Source: Apostichopus parvimensis (Eukaryota > Echinodermata > Holothuroidea > Aspidochirotida > Stichopodidae). From it: a stretch of 53,791 nucleotides of DNA. Both the position numbers and the translations under genes were made by a program. Below, piece by piece: positions 1 to 12,354 of this stretch (position 1 is the first letter of the stretch; every line of letters begins with the position of its first letter). The stretch spans positions 123,601-177,391 of the forward strand of contig KN882534.1 of assembly GCA_000934455.1 (NCBI GenBank), written 5' to 3'. The notes under the pieces are model-generated. The model was not told where the DNA came from, searched no databases, and saw only the letters and a program-made list of their open reading frames with translations.

Positions 1-1330
1 ATGTTAATAATGTCATGGATGCTAATAGAAAATACATCTCAAAGTATCAACGATGGTAGGGACGAGATAATTACAAGATCTGATCATAAATCATTTTTTC
101 TTAGTCAAGAAAATTGTAGCAATACATTAGAAATATCTGCATTATATGTCACGTGTATTTATGCAATATAATTATTTTCTTTCCCGTATACCAATTATGC
201 GGAAACGAGAAAAATGATAAGAAAAGACAAAACTGTCTTCACTACATTTTGCTTTGCCTTTTTATTTTGAGGGGTGGGGGGGGGGGGGATTAAAGAAACA
301 AAAATATCCGTCCTCGATCTAATTCTCTAAGCTGCAAAACGATTATTTACCACTTTAGTCAAGTTGCTAGGAAAAGTCTTTCTAGTGGCCGAGAATTAAT
401 AACAAACCACTTCAGAATATGATTTTTATGGAACATATTCGAAAATTGAAATACAAAAGTTACTGCATAGAGATTGTTTTCAGCCAGTGAATGTTTGTTT
501 CTACGCATATGTTGATTCTGACATCTGACTACAAGTACCGAACCTGAACACCCTCCATGGTCTCCATATCATGCAAATCGGAAGAGAATTTACCGAGGAA
601 CAGATGACTGACATATTCATCTGTGTCATTAATAGTACCAACCTAAAGACTGTAAAGTAAGCAAATCGTTGTAAAACTGAATATCTTGAAGTAATATTTT
701 ATTCCTCTTTTTTCTGAAACAGGAATGATGCACAATAACAAACACCAGTGGTATAATATTCATCAAAGGATTCCATTATGCACGTGGCTTGTAGTAAATC
801 ATATGGTGTAACAGACTATTGACAACGTGCATGCTCTGTGTATTATGGTAGGATGTAAAGGAACACATTTTCACATGAAACTGGTTCATTCGGCATTATC
901 CACTATACATGTGGCTTATAGTAATTTAAATCTTGTAACAGACTAACTACAGAGTACATGGTGTGTCTATAAAGGGTTTTTTGTAAAGCACCTTTAACAA
1001 ATATTTTGTAAACCTTGCAAAACATATTACAAATAAAGGTATGGTACAGAACATCTTCTTCATGATGACAACATAAACAGTCAATCCATAATCATTAATC
1101 CTGTCAGTGAGCAAGAACTTTTAATAGTCGCTATTTTCAGACTGAAACAATAAAATGCAGCAGAATATGACGATTTTAAACCAAATACAATCAAAAAAGT
1201 TATTCATTTATCGCCAAACCATAGACTATTATTTGTATTGATATTTTTCTTGTGGTACATTTCCAAATAAACTAAAAATTGCAAAGGTTATACCAATTTA
1301 AACAAACAGGTGACTCAAATGCATACGGAA
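1..1330. other. Unassigned AT-rich DNA with diverged tandem repeats
   Basis: No gene is supported here. A G homopolymer with one A/T break lies at about 270-290. Two diverged copies of a roughly 120-bp sequence occur near 769-880 and 888-975; both share a CATGTGGCTTRTAGTAA-like core followed by TGTAACAGACTA. A weak third trace of the same sequence starts near 3515, beyond the LINE relic, so the LINE may have inserted into this repeat block. Confidence 0.4.
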
Positions 1331-1339
1331 ATTATTTTT

Positions 1340-3490
1340 ATTAATTTTATATTTCCTATTTTTCTTTGCTATAATTTTTTTCAAAAATTATTGAAAAACG
1401 TATGAACAATCGTACTTTTAATTTTCTAACAAAGTTTAATATTTTGTGCAATGAACAGTATGGTTTCCGTCCAAAACAGTCTACCGAACGTACTTTGGCA
1501 AATGCTATTGAACAACTATACTGATTTTGATCATAATAAAATATCAATTGGAGTGTTCCTTTATCTCTCCAAAGCATTTGATAGTATTGACTATACCATA
1601 TTTGCTAAGTACGTTATCTTTTTATGGCGTAAGAGGAACAACCCTTGACTGGTTAAGCAGCTATAGATCCAATAGATAGCAATATATATCATCCAACAAA
1701 GCTGAAACCCGTCGTGGTGTCCCACATGGCTCAATATTAGGACCACTGTTATTCATTATATATGTCAATTACATTTTGCCAAGTTTAAAAAAAAATTGTT
1801 TCTATTTTGTTTGCCGATGATACCAATATTTTCTTTGAGTTTCGAAAACACACGTAAAATACATAATACTGTCTCTACTGAATTAAATAAATTTTCTGAC
1901 TGATTATGGTTGGAAAGAATTGCCACGTAATATAATGCTGTTTGTAATAGAGACCAGTGGTTTCTTGATGGATACATAGTTTTACATATATATCTGAGAT
2001 TACTTGCGAAATGTTTGGAGAGTAATGCCACGTAACCAATAATTATGTTCGTAATAGGGACCAGTGGTTTCTTGATGTTCTCGATGTTAAAGGGCTAAAG
2101 AGGTATTTTGGTGTTTATATATTATAAGTTAAATGCTCTCTTCGTGTGTGGTTGATGTTTGTGCAATCGTGAAATTTGTCTAGTTTTATTTGTGCCAAGA
2201 AAAAAACGATAAAATGATAAAATGTTGTATTTAGTACTGTAAGTTTTCTATTTTTGTATTTCGATAGTTTTACGGAGCCACGGAGTCTATGTGCGAATTA
2301 GTAGAATAAAATGAGGTGACTCCAACTTTTGTACAAAACCGTCCTTTTTTTTCGTCTTGCCACCACCGTTGCAGTAGTTAATAGAAGAAGAAGACTTAAT
2401 TGGAGCAATGATATGTTAACAGACTGTAAAATAATTAAGCAAGCATCAGTAGACTTTTATGGAGTGATCACATTACAAAAGTATGCACCAGCGTCGCAAG
2501 AGGTGTATTAATTTTAGCAAAGCTAAAACATTTCCTTCCACAGAATATAATCAGAATGTTTTATCAAACTTGAATTGCACCATATTTATATCACTGCTTG
2601 ATTATTTGGTCGGGTACAGGCAGTTCACAATTAAAACACCTTAATAGACTACAGAAGAGTGCAATACGTCGTATATCTCACGCAGCACCGCGTGAACATA
2701 CAAGCCCATTTTTTTAAGAAACTCAATTGATTGAAATTAGTTAATCTTATAAAAGTTAATATTGTGACATGTAAGTACAAAGCTTGGAATGGATTATTAC
2801 CAAACGGTTTTTGAAATTGTATTAATAGCAACAGAGAGTTCCATAATCATAATACAAGAACGGTTAGCAACGTACATTATAACTCATATTAGACACGCAC
2901 TGATGGTATGTTAAGTCTAAGAAACCGTGCAACCAAAACGTGGAACTCACTGTCAAATGCTGTAAAAACTAAGAAATTAAGCTCCATATTTAGAAAATGC
3001 CTTATTAAAGAAATTAGTATTTCTTATTAATTATGATTTAGTAGTAACTAAAACATATACATATTGTAGCGGAAAGCTACGACTTTTCCTTAGTGAGATA
3101 CGTTTCGTTCCCTCAGGGGTTACATCTGTTGAGCTCCGCGTGTCCTTGGGTTGTGCCCGACCCCAGTACGTTATATTGGGCAAATGTAAATATTGTGTAT
3201 TATACGCTGTAGATGTAGAACGAGATGAGAAATTATACTTGTATTAATCCTACAACTCTGGTGTCTGCCTCCTGATTTATAGTTAATCTGTACCCGTCCC
3301 CCATCTACCTCCCCTACCCTCCTCCAGTTGGTTTCGAGACAGGTTTACACTACTAGACGTTGGCGGCGTTACAATATTATTATCACTATTTTCACCTTTT
3401 TTTCTCTCTTCTTTCTACTTTTTTAAGTTTTCATTGTTGTATTTTTAGAACACTGTAAATATGTTAATGATAAAACAAATAAATAAACAA
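1340..3490 (+). pseudogene. CR1/Jockey-like LINE relic, reverse transcriptase (broken)
   Basis: Translation in changing frames gives recognisable RT blocks of the CR1/Jockey group of non-LTR retrotransposons. At 1380-1500 there is an EKRMNN...LTKFNILC...QYGFRPKQST block. At 1550-1600 comes the LSKAFDSIDY block holding the first catalytic Asp. At 1710-1770 there is a RRGVPHGSILGPLLFIIYVN block, and at about 1812-1830 an FADDT-like catalytic box. After an interruption at about 1915-2370, the thumb and C-terminal tail resume at 2520-3030, with LQKSAIRRIS and a WNSLSNAVK-like motif. The 3' end is A-rich with AATAAATAAAC repeats near 3475-3490, as expected for a LINE tail. Stops and frameshifts throughout mean it is dead. 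Confidence 0.75.
1915..2369. mobile_element. Copy 1 of an unclassified dispersed repeat, inserted in the LINE relic
   Basis: From about 1969 to 2369 this matches 6920-7290 closely, including the stretches starting GGATACATAG, GGACCAGTGGTTTCTTGATG and GACTCCAACTTTTGTAC. Its left part (about 1919-1968) is a partial extra copy of the internal segment around GCCACGTAA...GACCAGTGGTTTCTTGAT, so this copy is rearranged. It interrupts the LINE reading frame between the FADDT-like box and the C-terminal domain. No terminal inverted repeats or coding capacity were seen, and the class is unknown. Confidence 0.65.
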
Positions 3491-3495
3491 AAAAA

Positions 3496-4838
3496 CACAT
3501 TGTTAGATGCAAGTGGTTCACTCGGCCTTATTCATTTTTATTTGCAAAGTCGATTGGTGTATTGTTACCGTCAGAACTGATGGCTTAAGAGATATATCAG
3601 ATAGTATAGTATCTTCTTAAAAGAACAGACTGGTCTTACTACTGTAAGTGAGATACTCAACCTGTTCTGTGGTATACCAAGTGTTACCATGTGAATTACA
3701 TTGATATTATAATTTATTTCCCTTCATACTTCCGTAAATTGCACTACAAGCAGATACGATATAACATACGTCCCGAGTGTGATTCATTCGATGACGATTG
3801 ACGCTCATTTGATTTAATCATTTGTCTTTCAATGTTGAACGATTATATTCTGTTTCTCACTATCTATTTGATTCTATACGTTCCATACATTTCCTGAATT
3901 CATGTGTTGACCATTTTGAGTCTTGGGATATGACGCGGTTTCGAAATACAGAGCAGCCTTACCTTATAATAATATATGATGTTCGTTCATGCAGGTTGTC
4001 GTACCCTAATAGTTGTATAAGACAAACGGCTATAGGTTAAACATGCACGGTCGTAGCTAAAGTAATATCATCTTGAAAAATGATGATATAAATACAATTT
4101 CGTAATCTGTAAAAGATAACGTGCCATTTTTATAGGGACGCCATGTTTCTTATGGTAGTAAGGAGTTTCAATATTTTTATCCTCACGCTGGAAAGTGACG
4201 TCTTTTGCTGTACCTGATCTCAGGTCGTACTTTTCAGGTAGGCCAACTTCCTAACCGCACAAAGTTATTTTGAATGATTTCAAAGCTTAACGAAAGTACG
4301 GCATGGAGTGACAAAGAAGCATTCATAATTATCGACTATCATACAAACGCTTGTTAGTTTTTTTTGTCTAGAGTCTATTCTTTGCTTTTAAACAGAAAGT
4401 TTGCGTAGATATGTAAATATAATAAGACAAAGTCCAACCGTGGTATATAGCGTTATTTGCGTTAATCTTACCACGTTATGTTCATAACAGGATTGAGTGA
4501 CTCGCGCACATTACTCTTTTGGAAGGAGACACAAAATTTCCTCATAAAGTAACATACTATTAGACCACAAGCCACAAGGAGAGATAAGTGTGATATAATC
4601 GAAGGTAAGATTACGTTGAAAGACATTTTGTGATATAAAATTTTTCGAAAGCAATAATTGCAGACTAAACATTTCAGGACACTTACCTACAGTATACATC
4701 TGCAGAGTAAAACTATTATAATGCATATCCCAGCAGTATATCTAGAACGTTTACCGTCGTTTAAGTAAGGACTGCATGAACAGTTAAATATTTGTGTAGT
4801 AACTGTGTTACTATTTTGATGTATTAACGTAAAATATG
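3496..4838. other. Unassigned intergenic DNA
   Basis: Only short open frames (up to about 72 codons) occur, with no motif I recognise. No tRNA, array or clear element boundary was seen. Confidence 0.4.
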
Positions 4839-4851
4839 ACACCATCATCCA

Positions 4852-6733
4852 TCACCATAACCAGGCTGTGTTGATCCACTGTTGGATGTAGCCCTCTTCA
4901 TGATTTTTCCAAGTTTCTCTGTCCATTGCAAGTCTAGTCCATGTGTTGCCTATGTATGTTGTTATGTCATCCCGCCACTTACGTTTCTGTCTGCCTCTAC
5001 CTCTCTCTTTCCGTATATCTGGGATTCTGTCAATCTTGGTCCATCTATTGTCTCCCCTTCGCATCAGATGTCCTGCCCATATCCATTTTGCTTCTTTAAT
5101 CTTAAGAATGATTTACTTGTGTTTGTTTCCTGATGTTTGAGTTCTTGACTTTGTCACTTCTTGTAATGTTGAACATTCTTCTCTCCATCGTTCGTAGGGC
5201 AACTAAGAGTTTCTGCTCAAGCTGCTTGGTTGTGGTCCATGTTTCAGCACCATAGGCCATAGTTGGAATGACACATTGGTTGTACATTCTCCTTCTTATG
5301 CACATTGGTAATTTGGGGTCGCACAGAATATCCTTGTATCTACCGAAACAACTCCACCCTGCCTTTATCCTGATCAGAACTTCTTCTCTGGTGTGTTCCC
5401 CTAGCATTATAGTTTGACCAAGGTATTTATACCTGTCCACCTTATCGATTTCCTCATTTTCCACCATTATGGTTTCGTCTGACTGGTAGTTGGTCATGTA
5501 TTTTGTTTTTCCCTTATGGATCTTTAAACCAATCTTTTTGCTTTCTATGTTGAGATTGTTCAGATGAACTTCCATGTTTTTCACTGATGTAGTGATGAGT
5601 GCTACATCATCTGCAAATCGCAGGTCGTTTAGCCTTTCTCCATCTACATTAAGGCCTCTTTCCTGTAGATTCAATTTCTTGAAGATTTCTTCCATGGCAG
5701 TGGTATAAACCTTGGGTGATAAGGTGTCTCCCTGGCGCAGTCCTCTTTCAATCCTGATGATGTTTGAGATATCATTTTCAATATGTATCCTAGCTGTGGC
5801 GTTAGTGTAGATATCCTCTAGCAGTTGGACATATCCCTCATTTATTCCAACTTTGCGCAGTGCTGCGAATAGGTCTTTGTGTTCCACTGAGTCAAACGCC
5901 TTTTCGTAATAAATATATCCCACGCACAGCTTCAGGTTGTATTCATTTGCCTTTTCGATTACTTGATTTAGGGCATGAAGATGATCTACTGTTGAATACT
6001 TTCTTCTGAAGCCAGCCTGCTCTCTTGGTTGGTTTTCGTCAAGTAGGTCTTTGATCCTATTTTGTATTATCCTAGTAAAGATCTTGTATACATGGGATAA
6101 CAAGCTGATTGGTCTGTAGTTTCTTATGTCTGACTTATCACCTTTTTTGAATAGGAGTACAATTTTAGCCTCCTTCCAACACTCTGGAATCTTTCTTTTG
6201 TCCAGTATTTGATTGTAAAGTTTGTTTAGCTCCCTTAAAATTTAATTGCCACCAATTTTTATTATGTCACTAGTGATGGCATCTGTTCCCGGAGCTTTGT
6301 TGTCTTTCATTCCTTTAACAGCTACTTCTACCTCTCTCTCTGTTATTTTTGGTAGGGCTGACTGGTCTGGTGACAATATCTTTGGCCTGGTGCCAGTGCT
6401 CTTTGAACTATACAGGTTCTGATAGAAGTCAAAACAGACTTTTAGAATTTCTTGTCTATCATTTGTAATTGTGCCATCTTTTTGTTTCATCTGATGCAAT
6501 CTGGTTTTCTTCCGATTCAATTTATTGATATGTTGTGCTCCTCTTCCACTTCTAAGAATATATTCTATATTTTCTTTCCTTTTCCTCCTACTCCTTTGTC
6601 TTCTCTTCTTTCGCACTGTTTTTACTAGCTCGGCATGTTCAATCTTCTGAAACTTGGTTGTAGTGAAATGTATTTTGCGTGTTTCCGTATTGTTGTCTGT
6701 TACATAACATTTGGTGTAACTTTGTTTGACCAT
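4852..6733 (-). pseudogene. RTE LINE reverse transcriptase and C-terminal tail (broken)
   Basis: The 163-residue frame 6733-6242 carries the linker and the KGMKDNKAPGTDAI motif found ahead of LINE RT palms; a stop follows at about 6244-6242. RT continues with NYRPISLLSHVYK, the QAGFRRKYSTVDH block, an EKAFDSVEH block (first catalytic Asp), RGLRQGDTLSP and the catalytic LRFADDVALI box near 5600. A frameshift near 5100 separates the tail, which has GHLMRRGDNRW, GRQKRKWRDDI and a terminal QQW motif typical of RTE proteins. The catalytic residues are preserved, but the frame breaks should prevent full-length protein. Confidence 0.88.
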
Positions 6734-7290
6734 ACCTCAAATTGTTCAGATTCCGCTGCATAATTATTCGCACATGTTCGAACGAGGTCCTTGCGTGATT
6801 GGCTTGTTGAACCCTCGTGATTTGTGTTACGTAATTAGTCCTTTTCAATGTCCATTGATATATAAACATATATTGGGCGCACACGGAAAAAGGACTATTG
6901 GCGTTGGTTGCGTCTAGCCAGGATACATAGTTTTACATATATATCTGAGATTACTTGCGAAATGGTTGGAGAGTAATGCCACGTAACCAATAATTATGTT
7001 CGTAATAGGGACCAGTGGTTTCTTGATGTTCTCGATGTTAAAGGGCTAAAGAGGTATTTTGGTGTTTATATATTATAAGTTAGATGCTTTCTTCGTGTGT
7101 GTTTGCTGGTTCATGTTTGTGCCAAAAAAACAAACTATAAAAAATGTTGTATTTAGTACTGTAAGTTTTCTATTTTTGTATTTCGATAGTTTTACGGAGT
7201 CATGGAGTCTATGTGCGACTGCGGAGTAAATAAATTGCGGTGACTTCAACTTTTGTACGAAACCGTCCTTCTTTTCGTTTTGCCACGACC
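6729..7290. mobile_element. Copy 2 of the unclassified dispersed repeat, nested in the RTE LINE
   Basis: The segment is flanked by the 5-bp direct repeat GTTTG at 6724-6728 and 7291-7295. Removing the segment plus one GTTTG would rejoin the LINE reading frame without a shift, which supports a clean insertion with target duplication. The ends are ACCATACC and CCACGACC, with no convincing terminal inverted repeat. It shares about 370 bp with 1969-2369. No protein domain is seen, so it is non-autonomous; whether it is a SINE, a DNA element or something else is unresolved. Confidence 0.75.
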
Positions 7291-7518
7291 GTTTGTCCTG
7301 TATTCCCCTTAACTCTTTCCTCCTTCTGTCCAGATCTTCAATCACTTTGTCCTCCTTGGTGGTTTCCTTCTTCTGCTTTTCCTGTGGAGCAATTTCTGCT
7401 GCCACTTCCATCACTGTATCAGAGATGATTTTATAGCTTTCATCTAGCCCAGTGTTCTCTATATCAAGAAATTCAAAGCGATTTCTGAGTTCAAGCTGGA
7501 AATCCTGGCTTTTCTCTC

Positions 7519-8327
7519 TCAGTCGTAAGATGTTAATCCGACTCTTTTTCTCTTTTTAATGAACTTAAGTCTGACCAGTTTTTTGCTGAGATGTATATTG
7601 GTCCTGACCATTCTGTGGTCACTTCCAATGTCCACTTTTGTGATGACTTCACAATTCTTGATGATACCTTTTTGGCTGCTGACAAGTCTATTTGATTTCT
7701 TGTGTTGCCATTTGGGCCATGTCCAGTACCGGTTTATGTTTTTCTTAAAGAAGGTATTTGCTATCGCTAACTTGTGTTGAGCTGCAAACTCATCACCTCT
7801 TTTATTTCTCTTGCCATACCCAAATTTCCAAGGATGTCCTCTTTTTTTGGCTGACATTCACCGACTTTGGCATTAAAGTCTCCCATTACAATGGTATATT
7901 TAGATTTGTTTCCTTCAATAGCCTTATTTACATCTTCATAGAAAGCTTTCACAGCTTCATCATCATAGTCACTGGTAGGTGCATACACTTGAATTATGCA
8001 TATCTGGTCTTTGCAAGTTAACTGAAGATTGAGTGTAACTACTCTGTTTGAATAACTTTTTATTTCCTTTACATAGTCTGTGATTTTTGGGTGGATTAGG
8101 AATCCAACTCCTTTGGCGTTTTTGTCCTCTTCGGTCTTTCCATGATTGTATAACCAAATTCCTCCCTGTAACTCTTCGATTTCCTGTCCATCCTTCTTTG
8201 TTTCAGCTAATCCTATTACATCCTATTTGAATTCTTTGATTTCATCCAGTAATGTTTCTAACACCTCCTCCGTTGTTATAGTTCTAGTGTTGTAGGTGCA
8301 GATATTTAAATTTGTTTGTCCAGGCAT
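7519..8327 (-). pseudogene. RTE LINE apurinic-like endonuclease domain (broken)
   Basis: The N-terminus, starting with an ATG at 8327-8325, reads MPGQTNLNICTYNTRTI, the usual opening of RTE endonucleases. An in-frame TAG at 8225-8223 follows. Further blocks are GLAETK (catalytic Glu), QVYAPTSDYD, MGDFNAKVG (catalytic Asp and Asn) and, after a frameshift near 7765, a GSDHRMV motif with the terminal Asp-His pair of the exonuclease-endonuclease-phosphatase fold. In a live element this domain nicks target DNA to prime reverse transcription. The stop and frameshift make this copy inactive. Confidence 0.82.
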
Positions 8328-8345
8328 GTTGCCTATTTCTTTGAC

Positions 8346-10938
8346 TTCAAGACGTCATGTGGGGCTTTATGACTAGGCAATTTACAGCTGCTCCGTGTTC
8401 GAGAGCTGTGCCCATTATGGCCTTGGGCTCTACGGCCTTTTGTTAATCTACTTTCCATAATCATGAAGGCTTTTAGCCGATACCGACGCGCTGGCTAGAC
8501 GTGTTGTCGGTTGCTCATTGTAAGCTAAGTACTGAGACTTTTGTACCTAGCCACCCTGGTATGTTCGTCCCCATTGAATTAATCAACAGGCTAACAACCC
8601 CTTCCAACGTGAAGGTAGACTAGGACGTTTCGCGTCATCTCACAAGTCGGTTTTTCCCACACTCTACATGCTACATTACGTGCTAATACAACTCTATCTA
8701 CACTAGCATGCACCACTGAGCTACAGCGGACAGTCTCCTCCTTGTATGGTCCATCACATAAATGTGATAAGAGACTTCAGGTTTCGGGGCCGATCAATTG
8801 CAAAAAAATATGACACAATCAATTGCAAATATTATTATTTGAACATTAACTATAGGCCTAACAATGGAAATAAGACAGCACATACTAACATACACAAGTA
8901 AATACTAAACATCTATCGTAACGATGAGTAAGTTACAGTATTTGTTTAGTGTGCGATAATTCATTCGTCTCATATGTTTTTCATTTCTTTAAGGTAACAC
9001 GTTATATTCCTTGTTTGATTAGTTGTAATAGCAATATTCAGTCTAAAATATTCCTTGGCACTTTATTCACGTAGTATCGCAAAACATCTGTTTTGCCAAT
9101 GGCGATGAAAATAACGTAGTAGTTGTGTCATTTATTGTCTGATTGTTGAATCTTTCTACATTAACACTTACAACAGCAGATACTACACATGTTGTACATA
9201 TGTGTGTGTTACATGTCAAAATTACTGTAGATATGGAGTTGGTGATAACACTAAGTTTAAGTGGGGGTGTTAGTGTGTGTAAACTTATTTGTGTGCACCC
9301 TTGTAATTTCAAAGACGTAGACAGACAGTGCTAATTACATGCATTGCAAGTGTTTGTTCTCTTAAAACATGGAAACCGAGAGCACGTTTCTTTAGTGTGT
9401 CTCTATATTTGCGTCCTTGGATAACTACCGTCATGACTTCTGTAGGCCCTGGGCCTAAGTAGGAAAAGTGATATTTGAATTAACTTTCGTTGCCAAATCA
9501 CGGAGTCTACATGAAACCCATTTGTTTTATTAGTCATATGTATTAGTTTCCTAAAGCAATTGTTTTCAAGCGTCAATGTTGCACATTGATATTTTTGTAA
9601 GAAAATGGCGGCCATTTCCCCAAACATAGTCTGTAAAATAAAGAATATGTCACCAGTACCATGCAATTGATCAGAAAGAGAATCTGCATTCGTGATGAGG
9701 TTCCGCCAGCTATTTTGAAACACATGTCCAGTTTTATTGTAAATCTACCCAATGTCATAAAGTATTAAAAAATAAATAGAGGGCACTGTTTATTACAGTA
9801 GATTGGAAACTTGCATACCGGTATGCGAAAAAGTATAATGAAAATACCTCAAGATGCTTTTCTTTATAATTTTATAAAAACATGTCATAACTTCTCGTCA
9901 TTTGCCAAACATCAATCTCCACAGCCCCATTCGATGCAACGTGCATTTCCCATACATGTTTGGCAACTGGTCATGGATATATTAAATGGTCTTTAATATC
10001 CTGCTCCTCTCCAACATTTCGGAGAATAACACCCGCCTTGAATTGAAATAAATTTAATTGAAAATATTGAGGCAAAGTTAAAGTATTGGGAAGGTGTTGG
10101 GACGAGTTGGTGGTGTGGGAGGGGATAGATACATACAAATCTAGTTTATGAATAAAGTAAGCACATGAGAGTAATGCTCCAATGTAAACCAATGAGGGAA
10201 AGGTGTGTCAGTTTCAATTCTGAATTATATTATTATTGCAAAACAGATTTTTTCTGAATTGTATTTTAACATTTGTTTGTAGATTAACTGTATAGAGAAC
10301 TATTACCTTATCAATAGATAAGTGTAATCAAATACAGCCATTCAGCATGTTTGATCAATGGCATGTATGAACACTGACAGTGTTCTAGTCATTGTTAACA
10401 CTACTTGAAGAAGACATTCAGCTTGCACTAAGTGAAGAAATTATGCGGTGCAACGATTATGAATTTGATAAAAACATTCAGAGAGTCAAATGACTTAAAG
10501 AATTACTTAGAAAACAATATTTTTGAAACTAACACCAATGTTGAACAAAAGAGATAAGTAATTAGTTTGCCTACATGTAAGTTTGAAACAACTTTTACTT
10601 CTTAAAATATTATGTTCAAAAGCCAAGGCATGACAGGCACACACCATCATCTGTGCATAACTTCCTTTCTGCCAACATTTTAAAACGTAAGTAAAAATTA
10701 AAAACATTATCCAGTAGCTACAGTATGTATACGTTTACATACAAGAGGATCTATGAAGTACATTGCGCATATTCATGAAAATTTTCAGGAATTTAGACAT
10801 GACACCTTTCCATCATGCCATCTTTCATGCAGACTGGAAAATTTGACAGGTCTTGATGTAGGCGTTCTGATCTCAGCAGCTTTGGGGCATGTCCTTGATC
10901 CATTCATTCTGTTGACAGAGCAGATGAAGATTTATGTA
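8346..10938. other. Unassigned DNA, left part possibly the LINE 5' region
   Basis: Positions 8346-8800 may belong to the 5' end of the - strand RTE element. On the - strand near 8708-8730 there is a GTAGCTCAGTGGTGCATG stretch resembling a tRNA/pol III A box, but no B box follows. The remainder contains only short frames without recognisable motifs. Confidence 0.35.
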
Positions 10939-10943
10939 ATATT

Positions 10944-11214
10944 TGTAGTGACATTGACATTGACATGACTTTCAATAACCCTAACTCAAGCAGCATAGCA
11001 CTCTCACTCAATCTTAAGTGACTGCATGCTCCAGCGACCAAGCTCTAAGAAGCCCTGGAACTCTGTGTGCAAGTTCCTGGTACAACACTGTTGTGTAACA
11101 ACAGTATCATTGACTACCAGAGACTACATCAAGTACAGTAAGTTGGCTAACCACAGCTCTGTTCTAGAGTACTAACCTCAATTGAAGATTGTGACACAAC
11201 CTCAATCTTCAACA
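10944..11214 (+). repeat. 5' LTR of the Ty3/Gypsy element
   Basis: This 271-bp repeat begins TGTAGTGACATT and ends CTTCAACA, with TG/CA termini. It matches 15857-16127 with about six substitutions and no length change. A primer-binding-site-like TGG follows at once at 11215, but I could not assign the tRNA primer. Confidence 0.95.
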
Positions 11215-11451
11215 TGGTGGCAACGGTTAAAAAAAAATCTTCAAAGCCAATAGGATTTCCAGTACCAGGTCACCTTTACATTTAATGGAGTGTCTAAATA
11301 TTTTTGTGCATCAATTTTGAAATTCTAACCAAGTGAAACCAGTGTGCACTTCTGTCAGCGAGTGTGAGCATAGAGCATATCTGTTTTACTAATCTATCAG
11401 GACTTTGGAGTTTGTTTTGGATCTGTACTTATTTTCAAAAATAATTTAAAC

Positions 11452-12354
11452 ATGACTGACAAAATGATCCCCATTATGGACTGGCACGCGCCAAACCTTG
11501 CAGAAGCATTCCGAATGTTCCGTCAAAGGACTCTTTTGTATTTCTAAGTGAAACACACTCCAAAAGAGGATCAAGTGCCAACTATTTTGCTATCTATAGG
11601 TGAAGAAGGCCTGCGGCGATACAATTGTTGGAAGCTTAGCAGCACAGAACAGGGTGACGTCGACACAATTTTGAACAAATTTGAGGAGCAATTAGAACCA
11701 CAAGAAAACTTCAGAGTATGTCGCCTCAAACTATCAAAGACCATGCAGCGCCCAGATGAAAAACTGGATGATTTTGTTAATAGATGCCGTCAAATTGCTG
11801 CAAAATGTGAGTTCACCAACAAAGAGCTGGAAGAACGCTTACTTGAACAAATTATAGCCAGCACACTTGTTCAAGATTATCAAAAGGAACTTCTAACAAC
11901 CAAAAAAGATTACACACTAAATGAAGCTCTGCAGCTTGGAAGAACATACGAGGCATCCCAAGCTCACATGCAGGCACTGAATGCTCTGTGTCATGATACA
12001 GCCACAGTTGGAATTGCTGCAATGAGAGAAAATACAAAGGGAACATGCAAAAATTGTGGAGGCCAACACCAGTTTGGGAAACAACATTGTCCCACTTCGA
12101 ATGTAGTGTGCCACTCATGTAAGAAACTAGGACATTATGCAAGGGTCTGTGTAACCACAAAGTTCAAACAAATGAAAGACAGGAACCAGACAACACAGTC
12201 CAGTTACCTCGGTGACAACGATAGGAGACAAGTTTATAATCTTGAGGAATCACCAGAATCTCATCAAGATGCACATTTTTTTCACAGCTCAGTTTTGATG
12301 TTATTGATGCTGACCAGCCCAAGGAAGCTATTGCCCGTCTACAGATCAAGTTGA
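11452..12354 (+). pseudogene. gag: Ty3/Gypsy Gag with two zinc knuckles, early stop
   Basis: The likely start is ATG at 11452 and the frame is broken by TAA at 11545-11547; after that it is open to TGA at 12352-12354. The first half looks like a metazoan Ty3/Gypsy capsid, with an EKLDDFVNRCRQIAAKC region. Two knuckles follow: a C-X2-C-X3-H-X6-C variant (about 12050-12090) and a classic C-X2-C-X4-H-X4-C (about 12110-12150). They would bind the element RNA. A run of seven T at 12276-12282 lies where the frame must change to reach protease, which could be a -1 slippage site or simply an indel. The ORF from 11548 alone is 268 residues. Confidence 0.85.

Larger units (their letters stand above)
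4840..8345 (-). mobile_element. RTE-clade non-LTR retrotransposon (LINE), nearly full length, interrupted
   Basis: On the - strand the order is endonuclease (start near 8327), a linker, reverse transcriptase, and a C-terminal tail ending near 4852. This matches the single-ORF layout of RTE/BovB-like elements. The 3' end just past the ORF is a short ATGGTGATGGATG-like simple repeat, a typical RTE tail. Leaving out the nested insertion at 6729-7290, the coding span is about 2.9 kb, close to the expected RTE length. Damage includes a stop in the endonuclease, a frameshift near 7765, a stop near 6243 and a frameshift near 5100. The region 8345-8800 may be its 5' untranslated part. Confidence 0.85.

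Noticed and set aside
8708-8730. tRNA-like sequence on the - strand (GTAGCTCAGTGGTGCATG)
   Set aside because: Only an A-box-like stretch is present; no B box, cloverleaf or acceptor stem could be built.
10753-10968. 71-codon frame upstream of and into the 5' LTR
   Set aside because: It runs across the element boundary and has no motif; a chance frame.
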